Shown here: piece after piece, positions 1 through 15,300 of the stretch | How positions within the stretch are numbered: the first letter of the stretch is position 1 | How the letters are laid out: every line of letters starts with the position of its first letter | From: Bugula neritina | Lineage: Eukaryota; Bryozoa; Gymnolaemata; Cheilostomatida; Bugulidae | Assembly: GCA_964035545.1 (NCBI GenBank) | Contig: OZ037766.1 | Coordinates: 27,754,173-27,818,172 of the forward strand | DNA length: 64,000 bases | Direction of reading: 5' to 3' | Notes under the pieces: model-generated | Seen by the model: only the letters and a program-made list of their open reading frames with translations | What the model was told of the DNA's origin: nothing | The model's database searches: none | Translations under genes and position numbers: made by a program

Positions 1-297
1 ATATGGCATCCTTGTACATTAGATGACATCCAAAAATATAATTAAAATATTGCTAATACTTCTTGGTATTAAAAAAATACACGAAAAATCTCATCATTTG
101 CAGGCAAGCAGAATGGAATCATCATATTATATAAATATACATGTATATCATATGGTGACATATAGATAATGATGTAATCTGGTGAAGGGTAAAACATAAG
201 TATATAATGCGTAGTTTACATTATCAGTTACATAACAAAAAATTAAAGTAGACATTTACCAAATGCTTAGTTTAGATTAAAATTCAGTCACAATAGT

Positions 298-1718
298 TTA
301 AAGCACCACCCTTATCATCCCAGGGTTGGACATGGAATGCCTACAACAAACAATATATGGTTAGACAGCTTGCTTTATTAATGGCAGCATTTAAAGAAGG
401 GGGACAGACTCATCTTATAGTAAAACGAAGATGGCTTCAATTCTTATCTTTCAGCATAATGCAAGTCTTCGTTGTATTAAAACTCAATTAAAACAGCAAA
501 CGGAGATGTGTGTATTAGTGAATTAGCTGCTAAAAGTATAATATTTTATTATAAAGTTTATTGTTTAAAGTGCTGTGATAACAGAAACTATTGGCTAACT
601 GCCAAGAACTTACTGTATATTGTTTTTGTTTAAATACGCGAGTACAGCACTCCGAACTTTCGGTACGCCTCCTTTGGAGTTATTTCCACGGCCAGTTACT
701 AGGTAGACATACTTCTCTTTTCCTGGTGCAAAGTTAAAAGTAGATATAAGGATGAAGAAAAGGAGTGGAGTGGTTATAGCACATAAAATGCTATAGTGTG
801 TATCATTTTATACTATAACATATAATATTTAATACATGGTATTGCAATAATGTAAACTTGTACAGTATATAATATGGCAGATATAATCGTGTGAAATATC
901 ATATGGTTTGAAATGGAAACACAATAATGATCATAATAAATCTCAGTGTGAAGTAGTTACACACATAACTTTCTAAAAGATGAAAGAATAAAATGGCCAG
1001 AATGGATACACATGGACAGAGTGAGTAAGTGCACATTTCAAGCTCCACTACAAATTATCTTCAAAATAAAACCCACCTCGTCGCTTAGCCAGGATGATTT
1101 GTTCCACAACGAGCACCGCCTCATGAGGGTGAAGGCCGTGCAGGTCTGCTTCCTGCCGATCCCTGTTTGAGTTGTTGTGTCGAAATATTTGAGAGGCTGC
1201 CTGGAAGTTGGCCTCTTTTTGTTTGCTCTTATGATCCTGCGCCTGTAAGCAAGACGTTCACACATTAAATAATATGAAACCAACTCTAACAGACCATGTA
1301 AAACTCTGCCAGTCAGGGTCAGATACCACTAAAATATCTCACCATTATAACTTATATAAAATCCTGCAAGTTGTTTGATATTGTATTTAAGTCAGTTTTC
1401 AATTGCATTTCAGTCAAATTTTTGATAATTCAAATTGTGGAGTGGTAACGTTCAAACTTAGACCATTATATCTTGGTGCTCACTAAACTTTATACAGGTT
1501 TGCTAATTATTATCCATACAGTGTACTAGAAATCAACAAGTAACCATCAATCGGTATCATACCATTCGTCCGTAATGGTAGCCAACATCAAACTGCTTTT
1601 TCATAAAAGCATTTCGGGCCTTTTCCTCGCACTTCTTTTTCTCTTCCATATGAATTAGAGCCTCAGCTCTGAACTCATTATATCCGGCTTTGTTCTCATA
1701 TTCTTCCATATCGAACCA
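298..1718 (-). other. N4BP2 exons 27-30: DUF1771 plus Smr nuclease domain
   Basis: Exon 27 (1563-1718) encodes the helical DUF1771 (YENKAGYNEFRAEA and on). Exon 28 (1077-1242) carries the Smr DxH motif DLHGLHPHEA. Exon 29 (614-722) carries the second Smr motif, TGRGNNSKGG, then VRSAVLAYL. Exon 30 (298-340) gives the last strand, GMIRVVL, and the stop. Both active-site motifs known from Smr endonucleases are intact. These four exons are the source of most duplicated pieces between 21 and 49 kb. Confidence 0.92.
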
Positions 1719-4700
1719 CTGTTGGAACACAGGACACATGCATTCACAAAGAATTGCTAAGATACAGATAATTTGTTGTTATACAAGAAGTAACAACTCC
1801 ACTTGTGTGCAGGTAACTTAGACTAAGAACAATGCAATAATGACCTGATCGTCGCCGTGGACTGCACCGTTGAGAGACACGGGAACTGCAGAGGCACCAT
1901 CACTGCTCTCAGCTTTCGCCCCATGACTTGGTACTGGTGGAGATGATACTTTTGCTTTGGAGTTTGCTGCAGGAGTCAAAAACAAATCAACTTCACAGAC
2001 AAGTGGTAACGTATGAGGGGAAATGTTATGTCTCCTCATACAGCAGAGATAGAAGGCAGTTTACAGTTTATAACTGGCAGAAGGAACGCAAATGAGGTTA
2101 GCACATGTGACAGAGTATATAAAACTCATGTGAGCTTCTAGTCACCATCCCTGTGAGAACCCCGGACAGAAAGGTCTCTTTTAAGTGGTTTGAGGGCTAG
2201 CAGGATTTTTGTGGCAAAGGAGCAATTATGACTTAATGCTTTGCCTAACATCACCAATGTCTTCTACTTACTAAACCAGTGCTACAACCACTAGACCACT
2301 CCCTATACTATCTAATATAAACGAACATGACTATAACAAGTTGAGAGAAATAAGACATATTTCGGTCTTTCTATGAATAAGCTGGCGTATGGCAGCTGTT
2401 CACTAGGAATCCATCTACACAACACAGTGCATGTTGACCCTAAAGTGATGACTGAAAAGTAACTAGCCTATGCTGGACAGACAACTCCTATACTAGCAGA
2501 GTGGACAACTTCTATACTAGCAGAGCAGACGACTCCTATACTAACACCCCAGACGACTCCCATACTAACAGAGCAGACAACTCCCATACTAGCAGAGCAG
2601 ACGACTTCTATACTAGCAGAGCAGACGACTCCTATACTAGCAGAGCAGACAACTTCTATACTAGCAGAGCAGACGACTCCTATACTAGCAGAGCAGACAA
2701 CTTCTATACTAGCAGAGCAGACGACTCCTATACTAACACAGCAGACGACTCCCATACTAACAGAGCAGACAACTCCCATACTAGCAGAGCAGACGACTCC
2801 TACACTTAAGTATATTGTATGTTGTACTTAGTTTATACTCACAGGAGGGTCCGTGATGTTCGCTCAGGAAGTTCAAAGATGCTTCCAGGTTATTTCTGAA
2901 AAAAAAACATTTTATACTTTTGTGATATATCACTATAAAAAAGTACACAGTACACCATATACTAGCTAACAACACACAGTACCATATATTAGCTAACAAT
3001 ACAAAGTACCATATACTAGCTAACAATACACAGTACTACACACTAGTAAATATCTCGTGAACCAGCGTATGAGAAGGGCAGAATCTCACCCGTATGCAGC
3101 AAAAACTTCATCTAGAAAGCTGCTGTCAACTTGAGGGTAGAGTTCACCAAGCTGGCGCCTCTTGAGTTTGGAGGAGAGATCCTGCGTGTTGTGGGAAAGA
3201 GCGTCTTCTGCTGCCAGCGACCTGGCCAGCTGCTCGTCTGTTATGAGTGAGAGTTGGTCTACAGACTGGTCATGATTTTCGGAGAGTAACTCCTCAGCAC
3301 GGAGTTTCCTGGCCAACTCTTCATCTGAAGGTAGAATAACTTGCTTGTATGAGTAGCAGTAGTATAACTACTTCAACTGGTGATATTATCAATACTACTA
3401 AACTGGTAATATCAGTATATCTAATAGCAATTATGGCATTAGTAGTAGTGGAGGTAGTAGTAGTGGTAGTAGTGGTAGTATTAGTAGTAGCAGTAGAAGC
3501 AGCAGTAGTAGTGGTGGTAGTAGTGGTAGTAGTAGTAGTAGTAGTGGTAGTAGTAGTAGCAGTACTAGTAGTATTAGTAGTAGCAGTAGCAGCAGTAATA
3601 GTAGTAGCAGTAGCAGCAGTAATAAAAGTAGTATGATAAACAGTAAAATAAGAACTAGCAGTAGTTAGTGCAAGCATTAGTATAAATAGTCTCAGAGTTA
3701 GTGGTAGTACAAGTACAACTAGTAGCCAGTGCTAGTACTATTAAAAGCAATGTATCTAGTATCTACTACGAGATAGCAACACAATCACTAAGTAGAGATA
3801 TTTGCTGACCTCTGGATGTATCAGGGACAGCATCTACTAATGACCAGCCAGCTAGAGTCGTCTTCTCCAGACTATAGTTGCTGCTTGTAATGTACTCTTG
3901 TGAATCATTAGCCTCAGGAATAACATGAGGAAGTGGGGACGCGCGTTCACCCAAACTATCCACAGCACCAAACTTGTCTGGTTGAGAAGAGAATGAGGAC
4001 TCTGCAGGCAGAGAATTCATAGATGAAGATCTTTCGTATTCGGGTGGAGGTTGCAGTATTCCTCCTAAAACACAGTCAGTTTCACCAGGAACAGTTTTAT
4101 ACAACTTTCAAAGATTAATAAATTAGCAGCCAACAAACAGGAAAATATGTGTTTGATGACTATAAATACATGGTGAGAGAGCTACCTGCAGGAATGGTGA
4201 GTTGGAGATCTGATTCAGGATTGGAGAGATCACTGTTAGTGGGTGAAGACATCACGCATCTGTATAGTCTATGAGCCACCCATCTGGGTACTTCTATATC
4301 TACTAAATCGTCTTCTATAAAACATGCCATAATAATATACCAACACATCTAGGTAGTTCTATATTTACCAAATCACCTTCTATATAACACTTGATTATAT
4401 TTATCTACTTAATTCTATATTTACTAAGTTATCTAACCTGCTTTTTAAACTGATGTAACAGTGGCCAGAGTTTGCCTAGCTCAGTATACACAAAAAAGAC
4501 TAGAGTGGAGTAAATTGAAGTCAGCCTAATACTATGATTGAACATGGCCTAAGAGCTTGGTTTAGTGCAGAGACATATTCGACCAGATCTAAGCAAAGCT
4601 AATGCCAGCTGATATAGTGTGTAACCTAGCACTTGTGTCCACCTCTAAGCCAAACCTAGACCCAGTATATCACAGCTACTTCCCAGGTTATGCAGACTTT

Positions 4701-6316
4701 CCAGAAAACATTCTATTTATTATGTCCATACATTAAAATGTGCCTGTTTACAAATCATCTAGTAACTTGCATTATCCACAACTTTATCTTTACTACCACT
4801 GTTGGCTATTACTTTTAGGTATAACACAGGCATTGCTCCGTTCGTTAAGCAGTCCACTCAAAAATCATCCAGCTTCTTAGCATAACAAATGCAACTGGTA
4901 CTATAAGACCACATTACCCCAACCCAGCAATCTACTGTAGATAAAAGACAGTTAGTATAAGATGTAAACATGTACAATATATATCTACAACAGTCAGCCA
5001 TAGCCTTACCCATAACTGGTGAAGGGTTGTTTTGACCAAAAACAGAATGTAGATGTGAAACTTGACTAGCTGTGAGAGAAAAGCCAACAGTAGTCTGGTT
5101 GGGTGATGGGTGGGTGGGCTGAGCCACGCGCCCCAAACACTTGGGCACAGGCAGACCTAAGGCTTTATTGAATCTCTTCACTAGTTTGCCAGTCTTGTAC
5201 TTAGCTCGTGATTCTAAGACAGATCAGAGTATAACATATACATATATGTTAGAAATCTCTTAGGCTACATATTTTGGTCTGGTTTGTGGAGCAGCAGCAA
5301 TCTCTGTGCTGCTGGAAAACTGCCTGCAACTAACACCTCATTTCCATTACTATAATAGGAATGGATGCTCTTGAATGCTGGTACAAATGAATTCGTGGTT
5401 GAGGGTTGCATTAACTTATGGTTCCAAAACACCCATTTGCATAATGCAAGCTTGAAAACGTGGTGACCTACACCAGGTGCAATATCAGAGACGGTTGGGT
5501 CATAAGTTATGCAATTTTTCCAGTCAGAGAGAGAAATTAATAGACAGAGAGATCATATTTCCAACAAAAAAGAGATAGAAAGACTAAATAGACACACACC
5601 AATATCTGGTTAGTACAATATAGCTGGTTTAGATGAAAGAAAAACATTTTAAACCAAGAGAATAGTGAACGTTTGAGTATAACATATAATATATAAACTT
5701 CAATCATGCCCACAGAGTACACTGACTGAGAGTTAGTGAGACAACTCTGAATAACAACTTACTCTTAGTGCCTGGAACACTGGAGCTTTTCTTCAGCATA
5801 TGTCTCACTTTTGGAATGTCCTCTTTGTTGGAATCAAGGAGGAGGTTGGTGGCCCACACTTCATCCTCATGGCAAAGTTCTAAGAACTCAGCTAACTGAT
5901 CCTTGGGTATCTGCATATTACGCATACAGAGTATATATTACCAACAGCTTCTAATACAGTTTAACATTCCAATTATTATACATGTATGAAGATTATCTTA
6001 TATTGGATAATATAGACCTGGAATGTATAATCTCTGAATGAGCGAGCATGTCATTTTAATATAAACCAGGTAGGGCAACTTCTAATAATTCACCAGCTCC
6101 AACTGAGCTTCACAGGCAAAGTTGTGATACTACACGAACCATGGCGAAGGGAAACTAGAGCAAACAGGAGTGGATATACATCATTTACCTGGGGGAAACA
6201 GGCGTGTAGGTTTGTGAGCTTATCTTGAGTTGACTCTTCAGGAGAAGTGCAATCTGATAGAGCGATTTTGTCCTCGTCAGACGTCATTGTGCCCTTATCT
6301 AAAATACATGGACGTA

Positions 6317-6380
<64 letters not shown>

Positions 6381-9300
6381 AAATTTTATCTACGCAACAC
6401 TGAGCTCTGCTTTTACCTTTATTTGAAGACATAACGTCTCAATATATTTATCTATAGTCACATAATATGCTGTAATTCAAATAGACTTTAGAATCATCAC
6501 AACATATTTTAGTAAAATAATAGTGCACACAGGTATAATGTTGACAATGTATTCCAACAACTCCCCAACACCCGCGCAGTACCACGGCGGTGAAAGGTAA
6601 CCAAGGTAGCCAACATATTCCAACAACTCACCATGGGTGACTAAAGCTGGTTTGTACAATGGATTTACAGCTGCAGGAGGAAACGGTTTTTTAGATCTCC
6701 CTGTAACAAGCAGCCATCCTACAAGTGTAGAGAATAAATATACATGATATATAATATTATACTATCTCATCAATATTAGCAATACTTTAACAGTAACAAG
6801 TATGCAGCAGTAATAACGAATATTAGAGTTGTGCTCCCCTTTCTCAATTGCGTCGCTATATTTTAGTGACAATGAGCTTGAGCATTGAATAAATAATATC
6901 ATTATCTGCATACAATAGAGATGATGAACATAACTAAACTTTGACAGTTTCCTAATAAGTTATTGGAGGGTATTATCATAATCATAAACCAGCCAAATTC
7001 AAAAACAAACATAAAGATGATTGCAGTTTCACAAATGTGATAAACATGTATGTAGAAATTCAGAGTGAATGATGAACCAATGAAAGAAAAGTGAAGCAGC
7101 ACTTTTCTGGGTCAAAATAATTGAGTATATAATCAGGTTTTTAAAGTGTGAAAAGTAAAAAATAACCGGGCAGCATGTCATTGCATGAGAGCACAAACTG
7201 ATAGAACCGTGTCAGCTAGTTGGTACACTCTGGAAACTCAAATCAAGTCCAACCAATGTAAAAGATGGAATAATACTTGATATTCCACACAATAAGTCAA
7301 GCAATGCAAAACTTCATTATTTAAAGACTGTAATTCTAAATTGCACACACACTCCTGTGATGAATGACAGGTGCATTGAAATTCTCAAATATTACTCCAA
7401 AACACACCACAGCAGTGACTGTATCTTACCAAAAATATATGTTTTACCACCAAAAATTCATTAAAAAGTAGTTAACGGAAAATTTAATGATTTTCAAATA
7501 AGTAAATAAGAACACGTAGAATTAAACAGGGAAGTATTTTTTAATAAATATTTGGTGGCTATTTGTTAGCTTTAGTGCATCTCAAACAAGTGAGGTTGTA
7601 CACCCAAGCACCCAGACACACAGGAAATTGCCTTACTTGATACATCAACTGAACAGCGGGTACCTGGCATTTCTGAAGCAAGACCAGTGACCACATTCAC
7701 CAGTGTGATATTTAGAATGAACCCCATGATATGTTACAAATATAACTGCTTTAATAAAAACTGAATGATTGAATCATCATATAAGCTTTCAACATTCGAT
7801 TTTGAAATTTTAGCCTTAAAAATATCAGTTAAGAACTTTGGTTAATGGTTCCAGCATTACTACTGTGACTCAAAAATAAAACAATAAGGTATGTACCTTT
7901 ACAAGTGATTGAATTTCAAATCAGAGTATTCGTAAACTTGCAAATTTGTATAATCAAATCCTCTTAGAAGGTAGGATGTTGGTAAATATAACATAATTCA
8001 AAGACAATATGAATATCATCACTATTCTCTACCTTCAGGAAGTGCTTGGTTGTACTGCATAGCTTTGAAAGCCATGGCATAGTCTGACGGGTCTGTCAAG
8101 GTGCCCTGATCTGTGTGTTTGACATCTGGAGCAGGTGCTGAAGGTGAATGCAGGTGGACTGTAGGAGCAATCTCCTGGTAGGGTGGGGGAGGGTCAGCAA
8201 CAGGTGTCAAGGTCAAAGGGTAGGGGGGAGTGGCCCAGTCATTTGACATCCAACTATTAAATGAGGAAATAATAAACAGTAAGGTTGTAGAAATGCTAAG
8301 AAACATACTGATGCTATGGGATAATTGTTATGATTTCTGAATGTTCCAACATTTTTTTTACATTTTCACCATGCTTGCATGGAATGTTGAAAGTTTTTGA
8401 TAAAATACAGACTAAACTAAATGGCTAAAAAATCAGTTAATCAAGCATTTGAAATAACATTTACGATTTTCAGCAACACCAAAGATAATGTACATGTAGA
8501 TATCCGAGGATATGAAGATTAGCCAATCAGTCTCTCACCGAGAAGTTTCCTGTTGATTATGGCACAATATGGCGGTAGAACTTCTCTTTGGTTTAGAAGA
8601 CTCCTTTTTAGTACGCGGGAGTGAAGCTGTTTGAGAGAGTGACGGAATAGTCTCAGAAGTGCTGCTGGATCTCATTGGTCGAGGTAGCGTGACGGAGCCA
8701 CTTAGAATAGCACTTCCGCTGACCTCTCTAAGCTCATCACCCATAGCGCTGCCGAGGGTAGAAAGGCTGGCCAGACTAGGAACTGTCTGTGACTGATTAG
8801 GAGTGTCTACAGCTCTATTCAAACCAGAGTCAACTGAGACACTTTTGTCTACAGTTTCAGATGACTGGGTGGTCGACACGCTTTCGGCACCTTGCGCTGT
8901 GGAGATAGTCTCATCATCTGCTGCCGTTACAACAGTAGGCGAGGTCATATCCCCTGCAGCGGTCAGGATGCCAGAGTCAGCTGACTGCAGCTGAAGTGAA
9001 GAGTCAGCAGGTAGCGAGGAAGTCAAGGGGGTAGATGCCGTGAGACTAGCCGTTGAGTCGCTACCATCACTATGAGATGACTTACTCAAACACAACATAT
9101 CGGACTTGCTATGTACAATACGCTTCACTTTGACAGTTTTAGATTTCTTAGACTGAGAGTCATCTGTGTTTGAGGAGACGGCGTCGGAGTTGAGTACTTT
9201 TATTGTCTTCTTACGGCCCAACCCACTGATAGACGTGTTGGGATACATGATCTCTGTCTCTACCTGGTTGTCCTCATCTTCGCTGTCTTTCTGTGATGCT

Positions 9301-12300
9301 GCCGGAGGTGCAGCCGAAACCCGCACTGGATTCTGCTGCTGCGCAAATTCATCAACCTGGAAATCATATGAAGAGAAAAATAAGTTTTCTTCACTCTAAA
9401 GTTAGAGTTTGCCAACGGTAATAACTACCCCTACTGTGTGTACCATGCTGTGTAACTCGCTGTCCTCTCATTATACAGTTTATCTATATTCACATATAGC
9501 CAGCCTTGTTTTAATGAAATAAACTAGTCTAAGTAGAAGTAGAAAGACATACTGATATAACTTCACTGGTTTATATGATTAGTTAACTACAGACATTAGA
9601 AAGAGCTACAGATAGCTATATGTTACAAGCAGCATCTTATGGCAAAGAGTCACAAGCACACTGCTTTACATTGGACAAACATGAAACACATAAAAATTAG
9701 TCTAAGATCCCACCTTTTTATCTTTCAGTTTTTCAATTGTTTCGTGCTGCTTGTTGCGCTTCATAGTTTTGGAGAGCGGCTTCTTCCGGGAAAGTTTGGT
9801 GCCATATGATCTGAACTGCTCAGCCATGGCGACAAGATTCGGGTCTTTACTGTTGGCACTTGAGAAGAAAAGTATGAGTGGACACATTGTACAAATACAT
9901 TAGTAAAAAGCAAAATTTAGTCAAAAGGGAGCAAATGGAAAGGTGGAATGTGAACAAACCCAATGTATTTAACTTAGTAACAAAGGAGTCAATGCAAGGA
10001 AAATATTTCATGAAACCACACAGGTTCTAAATACCAGACAGCTTACTCAATAAAAGCTTATGAGCTGAAGAAATTATGTAGTAGACTGAATTACTAGCGA
10101 TTTATAGTAACAATTGTATACAATTAGTACTATAGATAAAATACCCACCTTACAACCAAGTCTATTAACTTCTCTACCGTGACTGTTCGGTCAAACCTTT
10201 CCAACATTTGCTTTATCTTGATGAAGGAAACCTTGTGTGTATTCTTCCTGCAGAGCAATAGGATAGGAATTGTAATACTATTGCTTAATCAACCATCAAT
10301 ATTATTAAACAGTGTTGAGGTTAGGTAAAAATATGACAAGTAACTAATCTAATCTTTAAAGTAACACAAAAACGCTAACAATGGTTGAAAATGAAGTAAA
10401 GGTTGAGAGAATAAACTACATATTGCTATATACACACAACTGTCTAAAATGTATAAAATATCATAGAAATTTTAAAGTGCAGTGCAATTGCCAAACCTAC
10501 CACAGAACTTAATTAGTTACTATACTCAATATACACTTTGATACACGGTAACTACACTAGATATTATACACTATACGTATGTTATGTGCCCAATGATCAT
10601 TACCCTACTAAATACACAGCAACACTGACTGACACTTCACATGAAAACATATTAATTGATACAGTCCACAAACCAACAATAAAAAGTCAATAGTTGCATG
10701 AGAAGAGTAAAACTATTAATAGAATAAAAATTGCAATACAGCAGCCACTGCTTTGCATACCAGTAATGGCAGCATGGATACACCTTACAGCGTGACGTCC
10801 TGTAGCAAGCCTTAACATATGCAACAGCACACTACAATTATGTGGCAGCAGCAAAATAAAATGACAAGAAAGATAAACAGCCATAATGAGTTAAAATTTA
10901 GTTCAACTGTCTAAAATACTTCTAAGGCTTATATAACTATTTAAAAAAACATAATGTATAATTTATAATTGAATATATAATATATAGCACAAGCGAAACT
11001 AAATAATAGTGAATAATGAAACAGAGCAGAGATGTTCAACACTATAGATGCTATATAAAATTACCAATAAAAGCTACCCAAGATGCCTTTTTAAATTATG
11101 ATGTCCACAAATTTTTATTTGCTATTTAAATATTATGTTTCATACTGACAGAGCTTAAAAATTGTGCTTCATGTTGAAAAATGTTGTTAGAATAAACGCC
11201 AGACCTAATAATTATAAATACAACTAGTCACAACCTTGCACCAAATCTAACTCTGCCAAGCAACTATTTGCCCTAATAATGAATTTACATGCATACATGC
11301 AAAGCAATACATCACATATACATATATACGTCGCGTACATCAGCCTACAATGTCCAGAATCTAAATGTCATAAAGTGATTGTACTCAAGGAAAAAGTGGA
11401 ACACAGTGACTGCAAATCTCCAAGCTAAAAGTGAATGACATTTAATACAACCCTAACTAGCAGATATCAATAATGAATTATCCACATAATGAATTTATGC
11501 TGCACAGGAATGGATTATTTTAATGTGCAACACTAAACTAAACATTGATTTATTCACGACACTTGGTCCATGCAGTAAGCATGCATAACCTTGACAAGTT
11601 CCACAGGTGATTCAGGTGCTTCTATAAGATATTTAACCTTAGAAACACCAGTGCCACATTTATCCACACTGTATGTTTACTGAAGACATTATTTTGTACC
11701 ACTATATACTCCTATACATCTATTGTCATGGCAGGTAATTGGGTAAACTAATAAGACAGCTGTAGATAATACACAGGTAATCAGATACACAGGTGAGAGT
11801 TTACCTGGATAAATCCTTAGCATTGTACTTCCAGGTTGTATCAGGTTCAGCCAGAATGGGACGATACCCAAACTGAAGGCACAGTTTTACATAAGGCTCC
11901 ATCTCAAACACCTCCAAGTTTGTATTGTCAATCAGAATAGGAGTGACTTCGGCTTCACATGCCAGCTTGGCTAAAGAACAAGCACATGCTGTCTATAGTC
12001 TACCATGAGTAGGTGGCAGCTGGATTATACAATGTACTGGTGAGTGAAGACAACTTCTTCTCGAGGCATCACTTACCATTTCTCTTGCAGGCAGCGTGAG
12101 CTTCAGGCAGCAGATGAGCACTCCACGAATATTCACCCCGGGAGTTGATAAAATAGTCGTCAGCTGAGAAGATTTGACCTTGAGTGGCATCAACCACTTT
12201 CCTATGTTAAAATATATATAAACAATGCAAGAGCCATGATGATATCACTTCACAAATTAGAACATGACATAATCGCGGCTAAAGCACTAACTAGCTCAAA

Positions 12301-15300
12301 ATGAGGCGCTTTGTATACTTGTTAGAAGGAAATGTGGAGTTACCTCCCCATAGTAGTCTTGCCAGATCCGGAAACCCCCCGCAGTATGATCATAACTTTG
12401 CTGCCCGAAGCTGTCACCTCCAACAGATGGGTGAGCACGCTGTCAGGACTGCCTGGGGGCAGCATTTTAGGCACCTTTGGTCTGGCACTCTCAAAGGCTG
12501 TTGGAACGGCAGTTCCCGAGGAGAGAATGCCGTTGTATGGGTACTGGTTCTCCTGGAACACGCAATACGAAATTCCCGATATAAGGCATGTACCTCAACA
12601 CAATGCTATAATACTCTTCATAATTCAATATGGTTAATTATGAGGAGTATATATAGATACATCAATACACTGTTTCAAGAAGAATATACACATGTAAATA
12701 TACTATTTGAAGAGGAGCATATGTGAACATAGATATATTGAACTGAGGTGAAACATATTATTATCCCTCATAATTTAAAAAGAATGAGCTAGAATAAGTG
12801 GCCTACCTTTCCAGAGCGTTGCTGACTCTGAGTGGCAGCAGCAGAGTACGAGGATGATGGAGTCGTCTCCACTAAAGTCTTGACGTCGCTAAAATACAAA
12901 AGGATGATGCAATAACATACTTCAACAATGTGGGGCACAGCATGTCTACTGCATAGGGATCTTATAATCTCAAATACATGTAAACTGTCTGTCTAGCATG
13001 GATCTTAGAGATGAGTCAATAAGCTCTTGAGGCTAACAGAGAGGTGGACACACAGACAGACAGTAATGGTAGGCACTGGGACACGGGAAAGGTTATACTT
13101 ACGATATGACAATATCTGGACAGTTAGCAGATGAGAGATTGGCAACTGGTAAAACACTGTCCTTTGCTGTCTCCCTACAAACAAACACAAGTTCCAAGGA
13201 TGTAGAAAGAGAATGCAACACATTCTAATATCTCTTGGGAATCACAAAGCTGCATCAACATCGTGTGCAGTATACACTATTGCACAGTGAGTGCAAACCT
13301 ATGAAAGCCAGGAACTAGGACCGACAATAGACAGCGCTAGTTGTTTACCTGTCAGGTGTGAGTTCTCTTACATCTCCATCACTACGAGACACTTCTGTGT
13401 GCAGTTGAGTGGTGAGAGAACTAATAGCTTCACTGTACTCGGCTATGGAGGCACCATGGGACAGCGGCCCTTTAGATACAACACATGTTATTACACACAG
13501 CAGTCACAAAGAAATATGGAGTTATTTACCTGCATATGGCGAGACAACTCTCATTAACAGCGACTTTTCATATAGAAGTTCTGGTTTAGATGAAATAAAA
13601 TGTGAATATTTTAGAAAAATGCACACATATTAGTAGACAGAGAACCAAATTATAAATCAAAAGAAATGAAATAGCAGTAATACAGCACTATCACTGTAGC
13701 TCCATAATAATATGATGATGTGTTGCCAATAAAAAAAGAATGAAAGCTCCAACAGAGGTTTGTTTCTTCATAAAACCTTTTAGACATCTAAAGCATGTAC
13801 TCTGTCAAATCAGTGCTAGGAGCTGAGCTTCCTAGCACTGGACATATTGTTAGTAGACAGGGCAGTGTATGATTACCTGCAGAGAGAGTAGCGTTAGGTT
13901 GCGGGGCTCCACTACACAAGTTATCATACGTCCCCTTCTCTAAAACTATGTCCCCGTGGTCTACGGGGATAACTAGCTGACCTACTAAACACACCAAAAA
14001 CAAAACTACACTCAAAGCGAGTCCAGACAGCAAGCCCATGCAAATCTAACAGCAATTCACAAGGTTAACTATCCTGCACTAGTGTAAAATGTATATCACC
14101 TATAGCCAATTACATCTAAAGTGAAGCTGTATTTAGCTAAAGGGGAGCACAACATTGCAAGAAAATAAAAACTATGTTACAGGTATTAGTCGAATAAACA
14201 CAAAACTAATTACATTTAGAGCCTTGCTCTCACAACTAGAGTGCACACAACTCCAAACTAATGGATCACTCAAAGTTTGTTTTTAGGCCAAACTATGCGT
14301 GCTTTTTCGTTCACTTCTGCAAACATAAATGCAGTAAAAACTAAATCAAAACAAAAAACACTACGAAAACATGAACGGAGAAAGCATGGCTATGCTAACA
14401 TCAAACAGAGGGGACATAACTCTGACACGTACCAGGATCCGATGCTGCTGCCCCCAGCGTAGGCTGATCTTGATGAGCTGAATAGGTTCTATCTAGAGAC
14501 ATCGTGATGCCAATGTCATCAACACTAGACATATCGGGTAGAGTCATGGTGTTGGTTTTCTTGGGGGTGCCCAGTGAGCCATAGTACATGGAGGAAGCTG
14601 TTTGCAAATAAATATGGAAATACAGAGTATTCGTAAAAAATACCGTCTGTATCCAACAAAATCCTTGGATATTAACTGGGAGTTTTTGCAAGCTTGAGCA
14701 GTTTTAATTATTAGTTCACCTTGTCATTAACATTGTTTGAATTAAACTATTTGTATAAAATTACTAATAACTCTAGAACAATCTACTATAAAGATTTGTT
14801 ATCTTACATAAACCAGGCCACAACACATTTAGTGTTTTATTCCTCTAACTTTACCACCTCTTTATTTAAACAGAGTCTAAACAATCTTCTCAAAACAGTT
14901 ACTTGAATAAAAAACGGAACAGCAAATTTTAAACGATTTCAACTAGTGATGATAATACACTCCAAAAACTCACGCTCCAGGGATCTGTTGGACTCCAGCG
15001 ACTCTGTGGAGCCGAGTGAGATGTTCTTTGATGTCAGAGTCCCATTTCTGAGCAAGGTTTTGGGAGTTGTGGCTCTCGATCTAGCCAACTTTTGTCTGTC
15101 CAGGTCATTGATATTTCCTGTGAAACAAAGTGGAATAAAATTAAAGCTCATCTCCAAATATACTTCTACACCAATTTCAGGAAAATACTATATCAAAAGA
15201 GTGACATGGATTTTGTCTAATGGTTTCCTATACTAATTATAAAGTAGCATATGAATTCCCCACAAGTCTATTGAATTTACCAAACATCTCAGAGGAAATG

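Noticed and set aside
2468-2809. Repeat-protein frames on both strands over the 24-bp minisatellite
   Set aside because: The array lies between N4BP2 exons 25 and 26; the frame is open only because the unit length is a multiple of three.
3349-3636. 95-codon plus-strand frame rich in Val, and its poly-Thr shadow on the minus strand
   Set aside because: It is the translation of a trinucleotide array inside an N4BP2 intron.
12301-12726. 141-codon plus-strand frame
   Set aside because: It is the antisense shadow of N4BP2 exon 11 with its P-loop.
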